Shown here piece by piece: positions 18,694 to 28,688 of a stretch of 64,000 nt of DNA (positions within the stretch are counted from its first letter, which is position 1; the number at the start of each line of letters is the position of its first letter). The stretch is from Streptomyces sp. CB00316 (GTDB lineage: Bacteria; Actinomycetota; Actinomycetes; Streptomycetales; Streptomycetaceae). The notes below the pieces were generated by a model, which saw only the letters and a list, made by a program, of their open reading frames with translations, was not told the DNA's origin and ran no database searches. The stretch is taken from NCBI RefSeq assembly GCF_001905595.1, contig NZ_LIXI01000001.1, forward strand, positions 682,001 through 746,000, given 5' to 3'. A program made the translations under genes and the position numbers.

Positions 18694-19662
18694 TCACAGC
18701 TCCGCCAGCAGCTGTGCCTTCTTCGCGCTGTACTCGTCGTCCGTGACCAGTCCCGCCTGATGGAGTTCGCCGAGGTGACGTATCCGCTCGGCGATGTCCG
18801 CGGGGTCGCGCCGCCCGGCGTTCACCAGGACGGGGGCCGGGACGGCCGGCACGCTCTGGGTGCTGCGTACGGATTCCAGTACGGCGGCGGCGAAAGGCAG
18901 CGACTCGTGCACCGGCCCGTAGCCGAGGCCGAAAAGGACCGCTGCCGGGTCCTGGTCAGCCGGGGCGCGGCTCACGGTCGCCGGGGCGCCGTCCACGGCG
19001 ATGCCCGCCGCCTCAAGACCAGGGCTGACGGGCCCGTGCACGTCGCCGAGGCTGCCGCCGGTGCGGTGATCCGCCGGGACGGCCGCACGGGGCACCAGAC
19101 GGAGATAGCCGTCCAGGCCCTCGGGGGAGCGCCACTCGATTCCGGCCAGTTCGCTCACCCGGTACGTCTGGTCACCGGCCTTCCACTTCGCGCTGGAGGC
19201 CCCCGTCCAGAACCACCGGAAGGAGATCCGCTCCCCGTCGAAGGCGGCCCGTCCGTCGTACGCCTTGAACTGCATCGGCGCCTCGGGGGCGGCGATCAGG
19301 AAACGGTCGGCGGGTTCGTCGGACGCGGGGCCCAGACAGGACCGCAGCTCGTCCGCGTAATACTCCGCGAGCAGTTCGCGGTCCGCCGGAAGCACCAGGC
19401 GGTAGGGGTCGCACCCCTCCTTCAGCTGCCCCGCGGCAGCCTCCAGGAGCGGGTCGGCACCCGGTCTTGGCACGACACGCAGCACCACCGTGTCCCGCTT
19501 GCCCGGGGTCAGCGTCACCGACGACAGCGCAGCATGCGGGATGCGGCGCTCCCGCAGGCTCTGCAGGAGCTTCGGCGTGCGGATACCCCGTTCGAAGCGG
19601 ATGAGCACGGAGTCGGCGTCGAACTCCCAGGTGGCATGAATTCCGGCCAGCACATCACCCAT
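18694..19662 (-). CDS. DUF4429 protein with C-terminal SHOCT domain
   Basis: A 322-residue protein with two DUF4429 repeats (start GDVLAGIHATWEFD; second about residues 125-200) and a C-terminal SHOCT helix-hairpin (ERIRHLGELHQAGLVTDDEY). Both are PH-like or oligomerisation modules common in actinobacteria. There is no catalytic motif and no membrane segment. ATG 19662 gives the family's usual N-terminus; an ATG seven codons upstream is possible. Confidence 0.8.
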   Translation of the reverse strand: MGDVLAGIHATWEFDADSVLIRFERGIRTPKLLQSLRERRIPHAALSSVTLTPGKRDTVVLRVVPRPGADPLLEAAAGQLKEGCDPYRLVLPADRELLAEYYADELRSCLGPASDEPADRFLIAAPEAPMQFKAYDGRAAFDGERISFRWFWTGASSAKWKAGDQTYRVSELAGIEWRSPEGLDGYLRLVPRAAVPADHRTGGSLGDVHGPVSPGLEAAGIAVDGAPATVSRAPADQDPAAVLFGLGYGPVHESLPFAAAVLESVRSTQSVPAVPAPVLVNAGRRDPADIAERIRHLGELHQAGLVTDDEYSAKKAQLLAEL

Positions 19663-19748
19663 GTGCCTCATCGTATGCGGCACAGGCTCACACGTCCCCC
19701 CTCGGCGTAAGTCGCAATTAATCGGCTTGTCACGCGGCTCTACGCGCG

Positions 19749-20957
19749 TCAGCCTTCCCGATCACCGGAAATACCACTGTGGCAAGCGTCATCGGCGGTT
19801 GCGCAGCTGACCGATCCGTACGCGCCGACGCCGATCGCGGCGAAGTTGCCGAGGCTCTCGGTGCCGGGTTCGAAGTAGCCGCTGTGGCCCGCGGCCCCTG
19901 CCGCCGAGACCAGCCGGGCCCCGAAGGCCGGGGCGACCGGGTCGGCGCCGTGCCCGATGCCGCCGAACTCCAGGTGCGGCACGTCCTGGATCCAGTCGTC
20001 CCGGTCCCGCATCGCCCAGATCCGGGCGTCGGTGTCGAGCCGCGCGGCGCTGTCGGCCCGCATGCCGGGGCTTCCGGCGACCGCGATGTCGGCAACCCGG
20101 TCGGGGGCCTCGTCGGCGGCCACCCCGCACACCACGGAGCCGTAGCTGTGGCAGAACAGCGAGACCGTGGACGTGCCGGGCAACGCCCCCACCAGTGCGT
20201 TCAGCCGCAGGGCACCCTCCGTCGCGAGTACGCCGAGCGCCGCGTCCATGCCGAGACCGGCCGGGGCGGTGTAGTCGGCCCAGGCGATGACGGCGGTACG
20301 GGTCCCAGGGGCGGCCGCGCGCTCGGCCCCGTACAGGGACCTCGCCATGCCTACGGGCGCGGAGTTGACGCGGTGGCTCCGCTCCAGAGTGAGGAGGCTG
20401 GTGTCGACGCCCGGGACGACCACGGAGACCCGGGAGGCCCGGTCGAGATCGCCGAACACCTCGGCGGCAAGGCCACGCCCGGACGGGTCGAAGGCCAGGA
20501 TCTGGCGGTCCTTCGCGAGCATCGACCGGAAGCGGGCCGCCCGCTGGGCCGCCTCGCTGCGGCCGCCCGCCGAGAGCGTCCCGTCGGACGTACGCCGCTT
20601 CTCGACGGCCACCGCCTGCTTCAGGGCGAGCCGGTTGGCGTGGTAGCGCAGGGTGACCGGGACACCGTTCAGGTTTCCCACGACCGTGGGGTACTTGTCG
20701 GCGAGCGACATCTGCTGCCGCGAGGTGAGCATGGCGAAGAAGTGGGCCATCCGAGAGGCGGGCGCCCCGGCCTCCGGCAGCGGACGTCCCGCTGTCCGGT
20801 CCCGCGCCCAGGAGGCGAGGGCCAGCTCACGCTCCCCGTCGGCACGGTGATCCCGTACGGCGGACCAGCCCGTCGTCGCCAGCATCACGAACACGACCGC
20901 CACCGCGAGCAGCGCGCGCCATGCGGCCAAGGTGGGGGAGGAGTCGAGAGAAGTCAC
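19749..20957 (-). CDS. Secreted DUF1023-type alpha/beta hydrolase (copy 2)
   Basis: A 402-residue relative of the 15276-16328 product, with an N-terminal signal anchor (about 10-30) and the same C-terminal blocks: CHSYGSVVCGVA (nucleophile), GSPGMRAD, DWIQDVP, and GHSGYFEPGTESL. It differs by a longer charged middle and a Cys-containing tail. GTG 20957 follows AGGGTG. The two copies lie 3.4 kb apart on the same strand, suggesting an old duplication. Confidence 0.8.
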   Translation of the reverse strand: MTSLDSSPTLAAWRALLAVAVVFVMLATTGWSAVRDHRADGERELALASWARDRTAGRPLPEAGAPASRMAHFFAMLTSRQQMSLADKYPTVVGNLNGVPVTLRYHANRLALKQAVAVEKRRTSDGTLSAGGRSEAAQRAARFRSMLAKDRQILAFDPSGRGLAAEVFGDLDRASRVSVVVPGVDTSLLTLERSHRVNSAPVGMARSLYGAERAAAPGTRTAVIAWADYTAPAGLGMDAALGVLATEGALRLNALVGALPGTSTVSLFCHSYGSVVCGVAADEAPDRVADIAVAGSPGMRADSAARLDTDARIWAMRDRDDWIQDVPHLEFGGIGHGADPVAPAFGARLVSAAGAAGHSGYFEPGTESLGNFAAIGVGAYGSVSCATADDACHSGISGDREG

Positions 20958-21110
20958 TGCGCCACACCCTAGGAGACGTGGACGGGTGACCGTGATCCAG
21001 GTGGGGTACATCACCCTGCCGCCAAGGATTCGACCGAACTTCTTCACAGCCGGCTACGGCACGCCCCCTGTTCTGCCGTCTGCCGTCTGCCGTCTACCCG
21101 CGGCCGGTGG

Positions 21111-21767
21111 TCACTCCGCCTGTCGCCAGTCCCCCGCCAGTGCCGGGACGAGCTGGTCCAGATACTCCTCCGTGAGGTCGCGCAGCGCCTCCACGCTCGA
21201 ATCGTGGCCCCGACCCCACAGCTGGCCGGTCACCCGCATCACCCCGGAGAACGCCGCGACGGCCACCCGCGGCCGGGGGTCCCTGGTCACATCGAGCCCC
21301 TCGCGCTCCGCGATCAGCTGGGCGATCTGGTTCTCCAGGGCGATCCCGCGCCGCATATGGGCGGCGAGGAGGGAGGGGGTCGATTCGATCATCTGGTACG
21401 TGCGCATATGGAGGTCGACGGTGATGACCTCCTCGATCGCCTCACCGATGCTGTTCCAGGCGCAGAGCACCGCCCTGCGCATCGCCTCGAACGGGGCCTC
21501 GGCGGCAGGGCGGTCGCGCAGCTCCGCGATGAAGCGGGACTCGACCATCTCCTGTACCGCGAACGTGGTGTCCTCCTTGCTCGCGAAGTAGCGGAAGAAG
21601 GTGCGCTGGGAGACGTCGACCGCCTCGACGATCTCGTCGACGGTGGTCCGCTCGTACCCCTGCGTGGTGAAGAGTTCGAGGGCGGCGCGCAACAGGGCGT
21701 CACGGGTGCGCTGCTTCTTGCGCTCCCGCAGTCCGGGCCGGGTCGCGGCTCTCTGCCCGTGGGTCAC
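21111..21767 (-). CDS. TetR family repressor
   Basis: A 218-residue TetR-type protein: helix-turn-helix TTVDEIVEAVDVSQRTFFRYFASKED (about 41-66) and an all-helical ligand domain. It is divergent from the MFS pump gene 115 bp away, the classical arrangement for a repressor of a drug exporter. It starts with GTG 21767. Confidence 0.88.
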   Translation of the reverse strand: MTHGQRAATRPGLRERKKQRTRDALLRAALELFTTQGYERTTVDEIVEAVDVSQRTFFRYFASKEDTTFAVQEMVESRFIAELRDRPAAEAPFEAMRRAVLCAWNSIGEAIEEVITVDLHMRTYQMIESTPSLLAAHMRRGIALENQIAQLIAEREGLDVTRDPRPRVAVAAFSGVMRVTGQLWGRGHDSSVEALRDLTEEYLDQLVPALAGDWRQAE

Positions 21768-21846
21768 GTACCAGTCCTCTTTCCGCTCGTTTGTCCAGGT
21801 CAGCTTACCTGTGAGCTACGCGGCAGCTACTGTCTCGTGAATGCGT

Positions 21847-21876
21847 TTGTCAACTGTCAGCGACTGTCACTAGTCT
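21847..21876 (+). promoter_or_regulatory. Leaderless promoter and putative TetR sites for MFS pump
   Basis: TTGTCA (21847-21852) and TAGTCT (21871-21876) are 18 bp apart and end 6 bp before ATG 21883, so the transcript is probably leaderless. Two direct copies of ACTGTCA (21854-21860 and 21863-21869) lie between them and could be the repressor-binding sequence. Confidence 0.6.
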
Positions 21877-21882
21877 CCCCGT

Positions 21883-23502
21883 ATGACTAGTCAGACCACC
21901 GTCGAGAAGGCGCCGCGGGAACCGGAAGACGGCCCCGTACCCGCCACGGCCAAGGGGCTTCGCGGCCACCCCTGGCTGACCCTGTTCGCCGTAGCCATCG
22001 GCGTGATGATGGTCGCGCTCGACGGCACGATCGTCGCCATCGCGAACCCCGCGATCCAGCGGGACCTCGACGCCACGCTCGCCGACGTCCAGTGGATCAC
22101 CAACGGCTATCTGCTCGCCCTGGCCGTCGCCCTGATCACCGCGGGCAAGCTCGGTGACCGCTTCGGGCACCGCCAGACCTTCCTGATCGGCATCGCGGGC
22201 TTCGCCGTCTCCTCCGCCGCCATCGGCTTCTCCACGGAGATCGGCCTGGTCGTCCTCTTCCGCGTGCTCCAGGGCCTCTTCGGCGCCCTGCTGATGCCCG
22301 CCGCGCTCGGTCTCCTGCGGGCCACCTTCCCCGCCGAGAAGCTGAACATGGCCATCGGCATCTGGGGCATGGTCATCGGGGCGTCCACCGCGGGTGGCCC
22401 CATCGTCGGCGGTCTGCTCGTCGAGCACGTCAGCTGGCAGTCGGTCTTCTTCATCAACGTGCCGGTCGGCATCGTCGCGCTCGTCTTCGGCCTGGTGATC
22501 CTCAAGGACCACCGCGCCGCCAACGCGCCGCGCTCCTTCGACATCCTGGGCATCGTGCTGCTCTCGGGCGCGATGTTCTCCCTTATCTGGGGCATCATCA
22601 AGGCCGGTGAGTCCTGGGGCTGGGGCGGCGCCTGGACCTGGTTCTTCCTCGGCCTCGCGATCGCCCTCTTCCTCGCCTTCGGCCTCTGGCAGACGCGGGT
22701 ACGCGAGCCGCTCGTCCCGCTGGCGATGTTCCGCTCCGTCCCGTTGACGGCCGGCGCCATCCTCATGGTGCTGATGGCGTTCGCCTTCATGGGCGGCCTC
22801 TTCTTCGTGACGTTCTTCCTCCAGGGCGTCCACGGCCTCAGCCCGGTCGACAGCGGTCTGCACCTGCTGCCGCTGACCGCCATGATGATCGTCTCCTCGC
22901 CGGTCGCCGGTGTGCTGATCACCAAGTTCGGCCCCCGTGTGCCGCTGGTCGGCGGCATGGTCTGCACGGCCACCGCCATGTTCGGCATGACGACGCTCAG
23001 CGAGTCCACCGGCACCTTCGCCATGTCCCTCTGGTTCGCCCTGCTCGGCTGCGGGCTCGCCCCCGTCATGGTCGGCGCCACCGAGGTCATCGTCGGCAAC
23101 GCGCCCCTGGAGCTCTCCGGCGTCGCCGGCGGCCTCCAGCAGGCCGCCATGCAGGTCGGCGGCGCCCTCGGCACCGCCGTCCTCGGCGCGGTCATGTCCT
23201 CCAAGGTCAGCGCGGAGTTCGCGGGCAACTGGACGGAGGCGGGCCTGCCCGGCACGCCCGACCCGAAGCTGGAGGAGGCCGCCGAGTTCGGCATGGTCCC
23301 GGTGGACGCCCTCTCCAAGGCTCCCGGCATGACGCCGGACGTCGTCGACACGATCGGCGGCGTCATCCACGACACGTTCATGTCCGGCATGGGCCTGGCC
23401 TTCACCGTCGCGGGCTGCGTCGCCGTCGTCGCGGCCTTCGTCGCCACCCTCACCAAGCGCGGCGCGAACGCCGAGGCGGGCGCCGGAGTCGGCCACATCT
23501 GA
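21883..23502 (+). CDS. MFS drug efflux pump, EmrB/QacA (DHA2) type
   Basis: A 539-residue proton-driven exporter with 14 hydrophobic segments. Motif A (GKLGDRFGHR), the DHA2 motif around LDGTIVAIANPAIQRDL, and motif C (GPIVGGLL) are visible. It exports hydrophobic compounds, but the substrate cannot be told. The adjacent divergent TetR gene is the likely regulator. A strong hairpin follows the stop. Confidence 0.92.
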   Translation: MTSQTTVEKAPREPEDGPVPATAKGLRGHPWLTLFAVAIGVMMVALDGTIVAIANPAIQRDLDATLADVQWITNGYLLALAVALITAGKLGDRFGHRQTFLIGIAGFAVSSAAIGFSTEIGLVVLFRVLQGLFGALLMPAALGLLRATFPAEKLNMAIGIWGMVIGASTAGGPIVGGLLVEHVSWQSVFFINVPVGIVALVFGLVILKDHRAANAPRSFDILGIVLLSGAMFSLIWGIIKAGESWGWGGAWTWFFLGLAIALFLAFGLWQTRVREPLVPLAMFRSVPLTAGAILMVLMAFAFMGGLFFVTFFLQGVHGLSPVDSGLHLLPLTAMMIVSSPVAGVLITKFGPRVPLVGGMVCTATAMFGMTTLSESTGTFAMSLWFALLGCGLAPVMVGATEVIVGNAPLELSGVAGGLQQAAMQVGGALGTAVLGAVMSSKVSAEFAGNWTEAGLPGTPDPKLEEAAEFGMVPVDALSKAPGMTPDVVDTIGGVIHDTFMSGMGLAFTVAGCVAVVAAFVATLTKRGANAEAGAGVGHI

Positions 23503-23552
23503 CCCCGGCGCCCGGGCCCCGGCCCCGGGAAACCGTCAACACAGCGCACACC

Positions 23553-23584
23553 ACAGCCCCGCCGAATCCTTTCGGCGGGGCTGT
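23553..23584 (+). terminator. Terminator after MFS pump
   Basis: ACAGCCCCGCCGAA (23553-23566) pairs with TTCGGCGGGGCTGT (23571-23584): 14 perfect base pairs and a 4-nt loop. Confidence 0.85.
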
Positions 23585-23706
23585 CGCCTATCAGGGTGGC
23601 GTGGGTCGTCCCCCTCTTCCCCGGGCCCTTCCGCGCTGGTCAGGGTGGTCAGGACAGCACCGCGCCACCGCATGGCGCGGCGCACGACCACGGGGGTTGA
23701 CCCATC

Positions 23707-24153
23707 ATGCGTACGACCACACGTACGACCACGCGCACGAACCGCACGACCGTTCTCGCCGCTGGCCTGGCCGTCACGGCATTCACCGCACTCGTCCCGC
23801 AGGCGCTCGCCCAGGACCGGGCGGCTCCGGACCGCTCGGCCGCCACCCCGGCCACGGCGCCGGACGTCCGGCTCGGCAGCTGCGAGGCGGGCCGGCTCTG
23901 CCTCTGGAAGAAGCCCGACTTCACCGGAGCCCGCCAGACGTACGAACTCTCCACCGTCGACATCGAGAGCTGCACCCCGCTGCCCGGGGGCGGCGACGCC
24001 CAGTCCCTCGCCAACCGCACCGGGCGGCCCGTCACCACCTACCAGTCCGCCGAATGCCAGGAGGCGGCGGAGTTCGAGACGTACCCGGGCGGCGGGATCT
24101 GGCTGCCCCGCTCCCCGTACCAGGTACGGGCGTTCAAGATCTGGGAGAACTAG
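23707..24153 (+). CDS. Secreted peptidase-inhibitor I36 family protein
   Basis: A 148-residue exported protein: Thr/Arg-rich n-region, hydrophobic core and an AQA-type signal cleavage site near residue 36. The mature beta-gamma-crystallin-like fold carries the I36 pattern (CEAGRLCLWKKPDFTGARQTY) and four Cys, likely in two disulfides. I36 includes the Streptomyces metalloproteinase inhibitor SMI; many members are only spore or envelope proteins. Confidence 0.8.
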   Translation: MRTTTRTTTRTNRTTVLAAGLAVTAFTALVPQALAQDRAAPDRSAATPATAPDVRLGSCEAGRLCLWKKPDFTGARQTYELSTVDIESCTPLPGGGDAQSLANRTGRPVTTYQSAECQEAAEFETYPGGGIWLPRSPYQVRAFKIWEN

Positions 24154-24168
24154 AGGCTCCCGGATGTG

Positions 24169-24206
24169 CCGAGGGGCGGCGACGCGCTCGCGTCACCGCC
24201 CCTCGG
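24169..24206. terminator. Bidirectional terminator, I36 / aceE
   Basis: CCGAGGGGCGG (24169-24179) pairs with CCGCCCCTCGG (24196-24206) between the convergent I36 and aceE genes. A second small stem lies in the loop. Confidence 0.8.
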
Positions 24207-24227
24207 ACCCGTACAGCAGCTCTACGG

Positions 24228-26960
24228 CTACGCGTCGCCGCCCGCCGCGCCCGGATCGGCCGCGGCCACGTCCAGGAGGTCGTAGCGGTCCAGCGCCGTC
24301 TTCAGGGCCGACCGGTCGATCTTCCCCTCCTTCGCGAGCTCCGTGAGCACCGCGAGGACGATCGACTGCGCGTCGATGTGGAAGAACCGGCGCGCCGCAC
24401 CACGGGTGTCGGCGAAGCCGAAGCCGTCCGCGCCCAGCGACTGGTACGCACCGGGCACCCAGCGCGCGATCTGGTCCGGCACCGAACGCATCCAGTCCGA
24501 GACCGCCACGAACGGGCCCTCGGCCCCTTCGAGCTTCTTCGTCACGTACGGGACGCGCTGCTCCTCCTCCGGGTGGAGCAGGTTGTACCGCTCCACGTCC
24601 ACGGCCTCGCGCCGCAGCTCGTTCCAGGAGGTGGCCGACCAGACGTCCGCCTTGACGTTCCACTCCTCGGCGAGGATCTTCTGCGCCTCGACGGCCCACG
24701 GGACCGCCACACCGGACGCCAGGATCTGCGCCGGGATCTCGCCCGTCTCGCCCTGCTTGAAGCGGTAGACACCCTTGAGGATGCCGTCCACGTCGACGTC
24801 TCCGGGCTCGGCCGGGTGCTGGATCGGCTCGTTGTAGACGGTGAGGTAGTAGAAGACGTCCTCGTTGGCCTCGCCGTACATCCGGCGCAGCCCGTCCTGC
24901 ATGATGTGCGCGATCTCGTACCCGAAGGCCGGGTCGTAGGCGACACAGCCCGGATTGGTCGAGGCGAGCAGCTGCGAGTGGCCGTCCGCGTGCTGGAGGC
25001 CCTCACCGGTCAGCGTCGTACGCCCGGCGGTCGCACCCAGTACGAAACCGCGCGAGAGCTGGTCGGCCATCTGCCAGAACTGGTCACCGGTGCGCTGGAA
25101 CCCGAACATCGAGTAGAAGACGTACACCGGGATCAGCGGCTCGCCGTGCGTCGCGTACGCCGAACCGGCGGCGATCAGCGAGGCCGTACAGCCCGCCTCG
25201 GAGATGCCGTCGTGCAGCATCTGGCCCGTCGGCGACTCCTTGTACGCGAGCAGCAGATCGCGGTCGACCGCCTCGTACTGCTGGCCCAGCGGGTTGTAGA
25301 TCTTCGCACTCGGGAAGAACGCGTCCATGCCGAACGTGCGGTACTCATCGGGTGCGATCAGCACGAACCGCTTGCCGATCTCCTTGTCCCGCATGAGGTC
25401 CTTCAGGATGCGGACGAACGCCATGGTGGTGGCGATCGACTGCGTACCCGAACCCTTCTTCGCAGCCGCGTACGTCTTGTCCTCGGGCTGCGGCAGGGGC
25501 TTCGCACGCACCACCCGGGTCGGCACGTAGCCGCCCAGACTGTTGCGGCGGTCGTGCATGTACTGGATCTCCTCCGAGTCGCGGCCCGGGTGGTAGTAGG
25601 GCGGGTAGCCCTCGTCCAGCTGCTTGTCGGTGATCGGGATGTGCAGCCGGTCGCGGAACCGCTTGAGGTCCTCGACCGTGAGCTTCTTCATCTGGTGGGT
25701 CGCGTTGCGGCCCTCGAAGTTCGGCCCCAGCGTCCAGCCCTTGACCGTCTGCGCGAGGATCACGGTCGGCTGGCCCTTGTGCGCCTTGGCCGCCGCGTAG
25801 GCCGCGTAGACCTTCTTGTGGTCGTGCCCGCCGCGGCCCAGGTGCAGGATCTGCTGGTCGGTCATGTCCTTGACCATGTCGCGCAGCCGCGGGTCGTCAC
25901 CGAAGAAGTGCTCGCGGATGTACGAGCCGGTCTCGGTGGCGTACGTCTGGAACTGCCCGTCCGGCGTGGTGTTCAGCTTGTTGACCAGGATGCCCGTGCG
26001 GTCCTGCGCCAGCAGCGGGTCCCAGGAGCGGTCCCAGACCAGCTTGATGACGTTCCAGCCGGCGCCCCGGAACTGCGACTCCAGCTCCTGGATGATCTTG
26101 CCGTTGCCGCGCACCGGGCCATCGAGCCGCTGAAGGTTGCAGTTGACGACGAAGGTCAGGTTGTCCAGGTTCTCGCGGGCGGCGATGGAGAGCTGGCCCA
26201 GCGACTCGGGCTCGTCCATCTCGCCGTCGCCCAGATAGGCCCAGACGTGCGACCTGGAGGTGTCGGCGATGCCGCGCGCCTCCATGTAGCGGTTCATCCG
26301 CGCCTGGTAGATCGCGCCGAGCGGGCCGAGGCCCATCGAGACGGTCGGGAACTCCCAGAAGTCCGGCATCAGCCGCGGGTGCGGGTAGCTGGAGAGACCG
26401 TTCGGCGCCTTCGACTTCTCCTGGCGGAAAGCGTCGAGCTGGGCCTCGCTCAGCCGGTCGAGCAGGAACGCGCGGGCGTAGATGCCCGGGGACGCGTGCC
26501 CCTGGAAGAAGATCTGGTCGCCGCCGTCGCCCTGGTCCTTGCCGCGGAAGAAGTGGTTGAAGCCCACGTCGTACAGCGAGGCGGAGGAGGCGAAGGTGGC
26601 GATGTGGCCGCCGACACCGATCCCGGGGCGCTGCGCCCGCGAGACCATCACGGCCGCGTTCCAGCGGGTCGCGTTGAGGACCTTGCGCTCGATCTCCTCG
26701 TCGCCGGGGAAGAACGGCTCGTCCTTCGTGGCGATCGTGTTCACGTAGTCCGTGCTGCGCATCTCGGGCACGGCGACACGTTTCTCCCGCGCGCGCTCGA
26801 TGAGCCGGAGCATCAGGTAGCGGGCCCGCTCACGGCCTCGCTCGTCGACGGCGGCGTCGAGGGAGTCGAGCCATTCCTGGGTCTCCTCCGGATCAAAATC
26901 CGGGACCTGGCTCGGAAGGCCGCCAATGATGATCGGGTTGCGATCGGATCCGGAAGCCAC
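24228..26960 (-). CDS. aceE: Pyruvate dehydrogenase E1 component
   Basis: A 910-residue homodimeric E1 that decarboxylates pyruvate and passes the acetyl group to the lipoyl E2. The thiamine diphosphate motif [14 protein letters not shown] ends in VVNCN, and the transketolase-like middle and C-terminal domains are complete. Length matches actinobacterial AceE. It is a single gene without E2 or E3 beside it, as usual in Streptomyces. Confidence 0.96.
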   Translation of the reverse strand: MASGSDRNPIIIGGLPSQVPDFDPEETQEWLDSLDAAVDERGRERARYLMLRLIERAREKRVAVPEMRSTDYVNTIATKDEPFFPGDEEIERKVLNATRWNAAVMVSRAQRPGIGVGGHIATFASSASLYDVGFNHFFRGKDQGDGGDQIFFQGHASPGIYARAFLLDRLSEAQLDAFRQEKSKAPNGLSSYPHPRLMPDFWEFPTVSMGLGPLGAIYQARMNRYMEARGIADTSRSHVWAYLGDGEMDEPESLGQLSIAARENLDNLTFVVNCNLQRLDGPVRGNGKIIQELESQFRGAGWNVIKLVWDRSWDPLLAQDRTGILVNKLNTTPDGQFQTYATETGSYIREHFFGDDPRLRDMVKDMTDQQILHLGRGGHDHKKVYAAYAAAKAHKGQPTVILAQTVKGWTLGPNFEGRNATHQMKKLTVEDLKRFRDRLHIPITDKQLDEGYPPYYHPGRDSEEIQYMHDRRNSLGGYVPTRVVRAKPLPQPEDKTYAAAKKGSGTQSIATTMAFVRILKDLMRDKEIGKRFVLIAPDEYRTFGMDAFFPSAKIYNPLGQQYEAVDRDLLLAYKESPTGQMLHDGISEAGCTASLIAAGSAYATHGEPLIPVYVFYSMFGFQRTGDQFWQMADQLSRGFVLGATAGRTTLTGEGLQHADGHSQLLASTNPGCVAYDPAFGYEIAHIMQDGLRRMYGEANEDVFYYLTVYNEPIQHPAEPGDVDVDGILKGVYRFKQGETGEIPAQILASGVAVPWAVEAQKILAEEWNVKADVWSATSWNELRREAVDVERYNLLHPEEEQRVPYVTKKLEGAEGPFVAVSDWMRSVPDQIARWVPGAYQSLGADGFGFADTRGAARRFFHIDAQSIVLAVLTELAKEGKIDRSALKTALDRYDLLDVAAADPGAAGGDA

Positions 26961-27466
26961 ACTGTTCCTTCGCTGTTCGGTGGTGCTCTGCGGGGTCTGT
27001 TACGGGGAACGTACCCCTGGGACAACTGCGTGTGCGCCGTCTCCATCGTGCTACCGCGAGGGCCCGAACGTCATCTCTACCGTGGGGTAACCCCGAGGTT
27101 CCGAATTTTCTCCGGCGGGGCACGAGTATGAGCAGTACGCGGCGGGGTACGGGCAAACCGCAACCTTACGCCCAAGCCGTCCAAGCGTTTCCAAAGGCTG
27201 TTCGACTCCGATTGGCGGAGCGAAACGGCATAAGCTGAGGAAGGACGTAAACGGATGGGGTGACCTTGCGGAGCCCCGGAGGGACAGGCCCAGGCCCCGG
27301 AGAGACATGCCGGAGCCTGCGGTGACGTGGCAGGGAACGTCACCGTTTAGGCGGTCTCGCACACCGGGTACTTGCGCGATTCGCCGGGCCCGTGTGGACT
27401 ACGGCCTACGCCCCGCGCACGCGCGTGGCTGCAGCATTTTCCGAAGACATGATCAGGAGGCAACCC
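26961..27466. other. Divergent intergenic region aceE / DUF3052
   Basis: A 506-bp region that must hold the promoters of aceE (leftward) and the DUF3052 gene (rightward). Visible structure: an 11-bp palindrome GGGGTAACCCC at 27084-27094, and a hairpin CGGTGACGT (27320-27328) with ACGTCACCG (27337-27345), followed by TTTAG. No ORF with a good ribosome site and no recognisable riboswitch core was found. Confidence 0.5.
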
Positions 27467-27904
27467 GTGAGCGCGACCGCGGACCACGCGGAGGAGCGGA
27501 CCAACCCGGCAGCACGCCTGGGGTTCGAGCCCGGACAAGTGGTCCAGGAGATCGGCTACGACGACGACGTCGAGCTGGAGCTCCGTGAGGGCATTGAGGC
27601 CACTACCGGCCAGGAACTCGTCGACGAGGAGTACGACGACGTCGCAGACGTCGTCCTGCTCTGGTTCCGCGACGAGGACGGCGACCTTACGGACGCGCTG
27701 GTGGATGCCATTGGTCTGCTCGAGGACGGCGGTACGGTCTGGCTGGTGACGCCGAAGACCGGCCGTGACGGATACGTCGAACCGAGCGACATCAATGAGG
27801 CTGCCCAGACGGCCGGTCTCGCCCAGACCAAGAGCATCAGCGCGGGCAAGGACTGGACGGGCAGCCGTCTGGTCACCCCCAAGGGGGCCAAGGCCAAGCG
27901 CTGA
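27467..27904 (+). CDS. DUF3052 family protein
   Basis: A 145-residue acidic cytosolic protein of the actinobacterial DUF3052 family. GTG 27467 has CAGGAGG five bases upstream. Conserved blocks include LGFEPGQVVQEIGYDDD and the GGTVWLVTPKTGR loop, which suggests a Rossmann-like fold without cofactor residues. It is not in an operon: a perfect terminator follows. Confidence 0.8.
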   Translation: MSATADHAEERTNPAARLGFEPGQVVQEIGYDDDVELELREGIEATTGQELVDEEYDDVADVVLLWFRDEDGDLTDALVDAIGLLEDGGTVWLVTPKTGRDGYVEPSDINEAAQTAGLAQTKSISAGKDWTGSRLVTPKGAKAKR

Positions 27905-27925
27905 ACCACTCGCTACACCACCCGG

Positions 27926-27959
27926 GGCCCCCGACGGCGCTGAGCCGCCGTCGGGGGCC
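27926..27959 (+). terminator. Terminator after DUF3052
   Basis: GGCCCCCGACGGC (27926-27938) pairs with GCCGTCGGGGGCC (27947-27959), 13 perfect base pairs with an 8-nt loop, followed by TTCG. Confidence 0.85.
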
Positions 27960-28091
27960 TTCGTAGGTGCTCCTGCAGCCCGTGCGTAGGGTGGGAGTCA
28001 CCCGGACGGCCGTTACACGTGTGAACGGACACGACGGCCACGTACGAACGGAAGCCGGGACGTGAGAAGCGACGGAAGGGCTATGTTTCCC

Positions 28092-28550
28092 ATGGCGATC
28101 GAGGTCGGCACCGAGGCCCCGGATTTCGAACTCAAGGACAACCACGGCCGGACCGTGCGGCTGGCGGACTTCCGGGGCGAGAAGAACGTGGTGCTGCTCT
28201 TCTACCCGTTCGCCTTCACCGGCGTCTGCACGGGTGAGCTGTGCGCGCTCCGCGACGAGCTGCCCCGCTTCGAGAACGACGACACCCAGCTGCTCGCGGT
28301 CTCCAACGACTCCATCCACACCCTGCGCGTCTTCGCCGAGCAGGAGGGCCTCGAATACCCGCTGCTCTCCGACTTCTGGCCACACGGTGAGACCTCGCGG
28401 GCGTACGGCGTCCTCGACGAGGACAAGGGCTGCGCGGTGCGCGGCACCTTCATCATCGACAAGGCGGGCACCGTCCGCTGGAGTGTCGTCAACGGCCTGC
28501 CGGACGCGCGTGACCTGAAGGACTACATCAAGGCGCTCGAAGCGCTCTGA
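28092..28550 (+). CDS. AhpE-type peroxiredoxin
   Basis: A 152-residue thiol peroxidase that reduces hydroperoxides. FYPFAFTGVCTGELC holds the peroxidatic Cys46 and a second Cys51; the catalytic Pro and Thr precede it. The one-Cys AhpE group of actinobacteria fits best. ATG 28092 gives the conserved start AIEVGTEAPDF; an ATG three codons upstream is possible. It directly precedes the ter stress genes. Confidence 0.9.
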   Translation: MAIEVGTEAPDFELKDNHGRTVRLADFRGEKNVVLLFYPFAFTGVCTGELCALRDELPRFENDDTQLLAVSNDSIHTLRVFAEQEGLEYPLLSDFWPHGETSRAYGVLDEDKGCAVRGTFIIDKAGTVRWSVVNGLPDARDLKDYIKALEAL

Positions 28551-28688
28551 GGCGATCTCCTGGTGGCGCCCGGCCAAAAGCCTGTTTTCGCCGGGAACCG
28601 GTCACTAGGATCCAATCGTTGATCCGATGCCAACGAACGACGGGGACGCTGGTGTCTGCCGGCCCCTGAGAAAACTACTGGAGGACTC

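Noticed and set aside
21850..23496. A 548-codon minus-strand frame opposite the MFS pump
   Set aside because: It is a shadow with a Gly/Glu/Asp/Arg/His repeat-like composition.
23601..27131. A 1176-codon open frame on the plus strand across aceE
   Set aside because: It is antisense to the complete and well-conserved aceE gene, has a biased His/Arg/Val-rich composition, and shows no domain. GC-rich DNA keeps such frames open by chance.
26961..27466. Riboswitch upstream of aceE or DUF3052
   Set aside because: Only simple hairpins were found and no conserved riboswitch core could be matched by eye.
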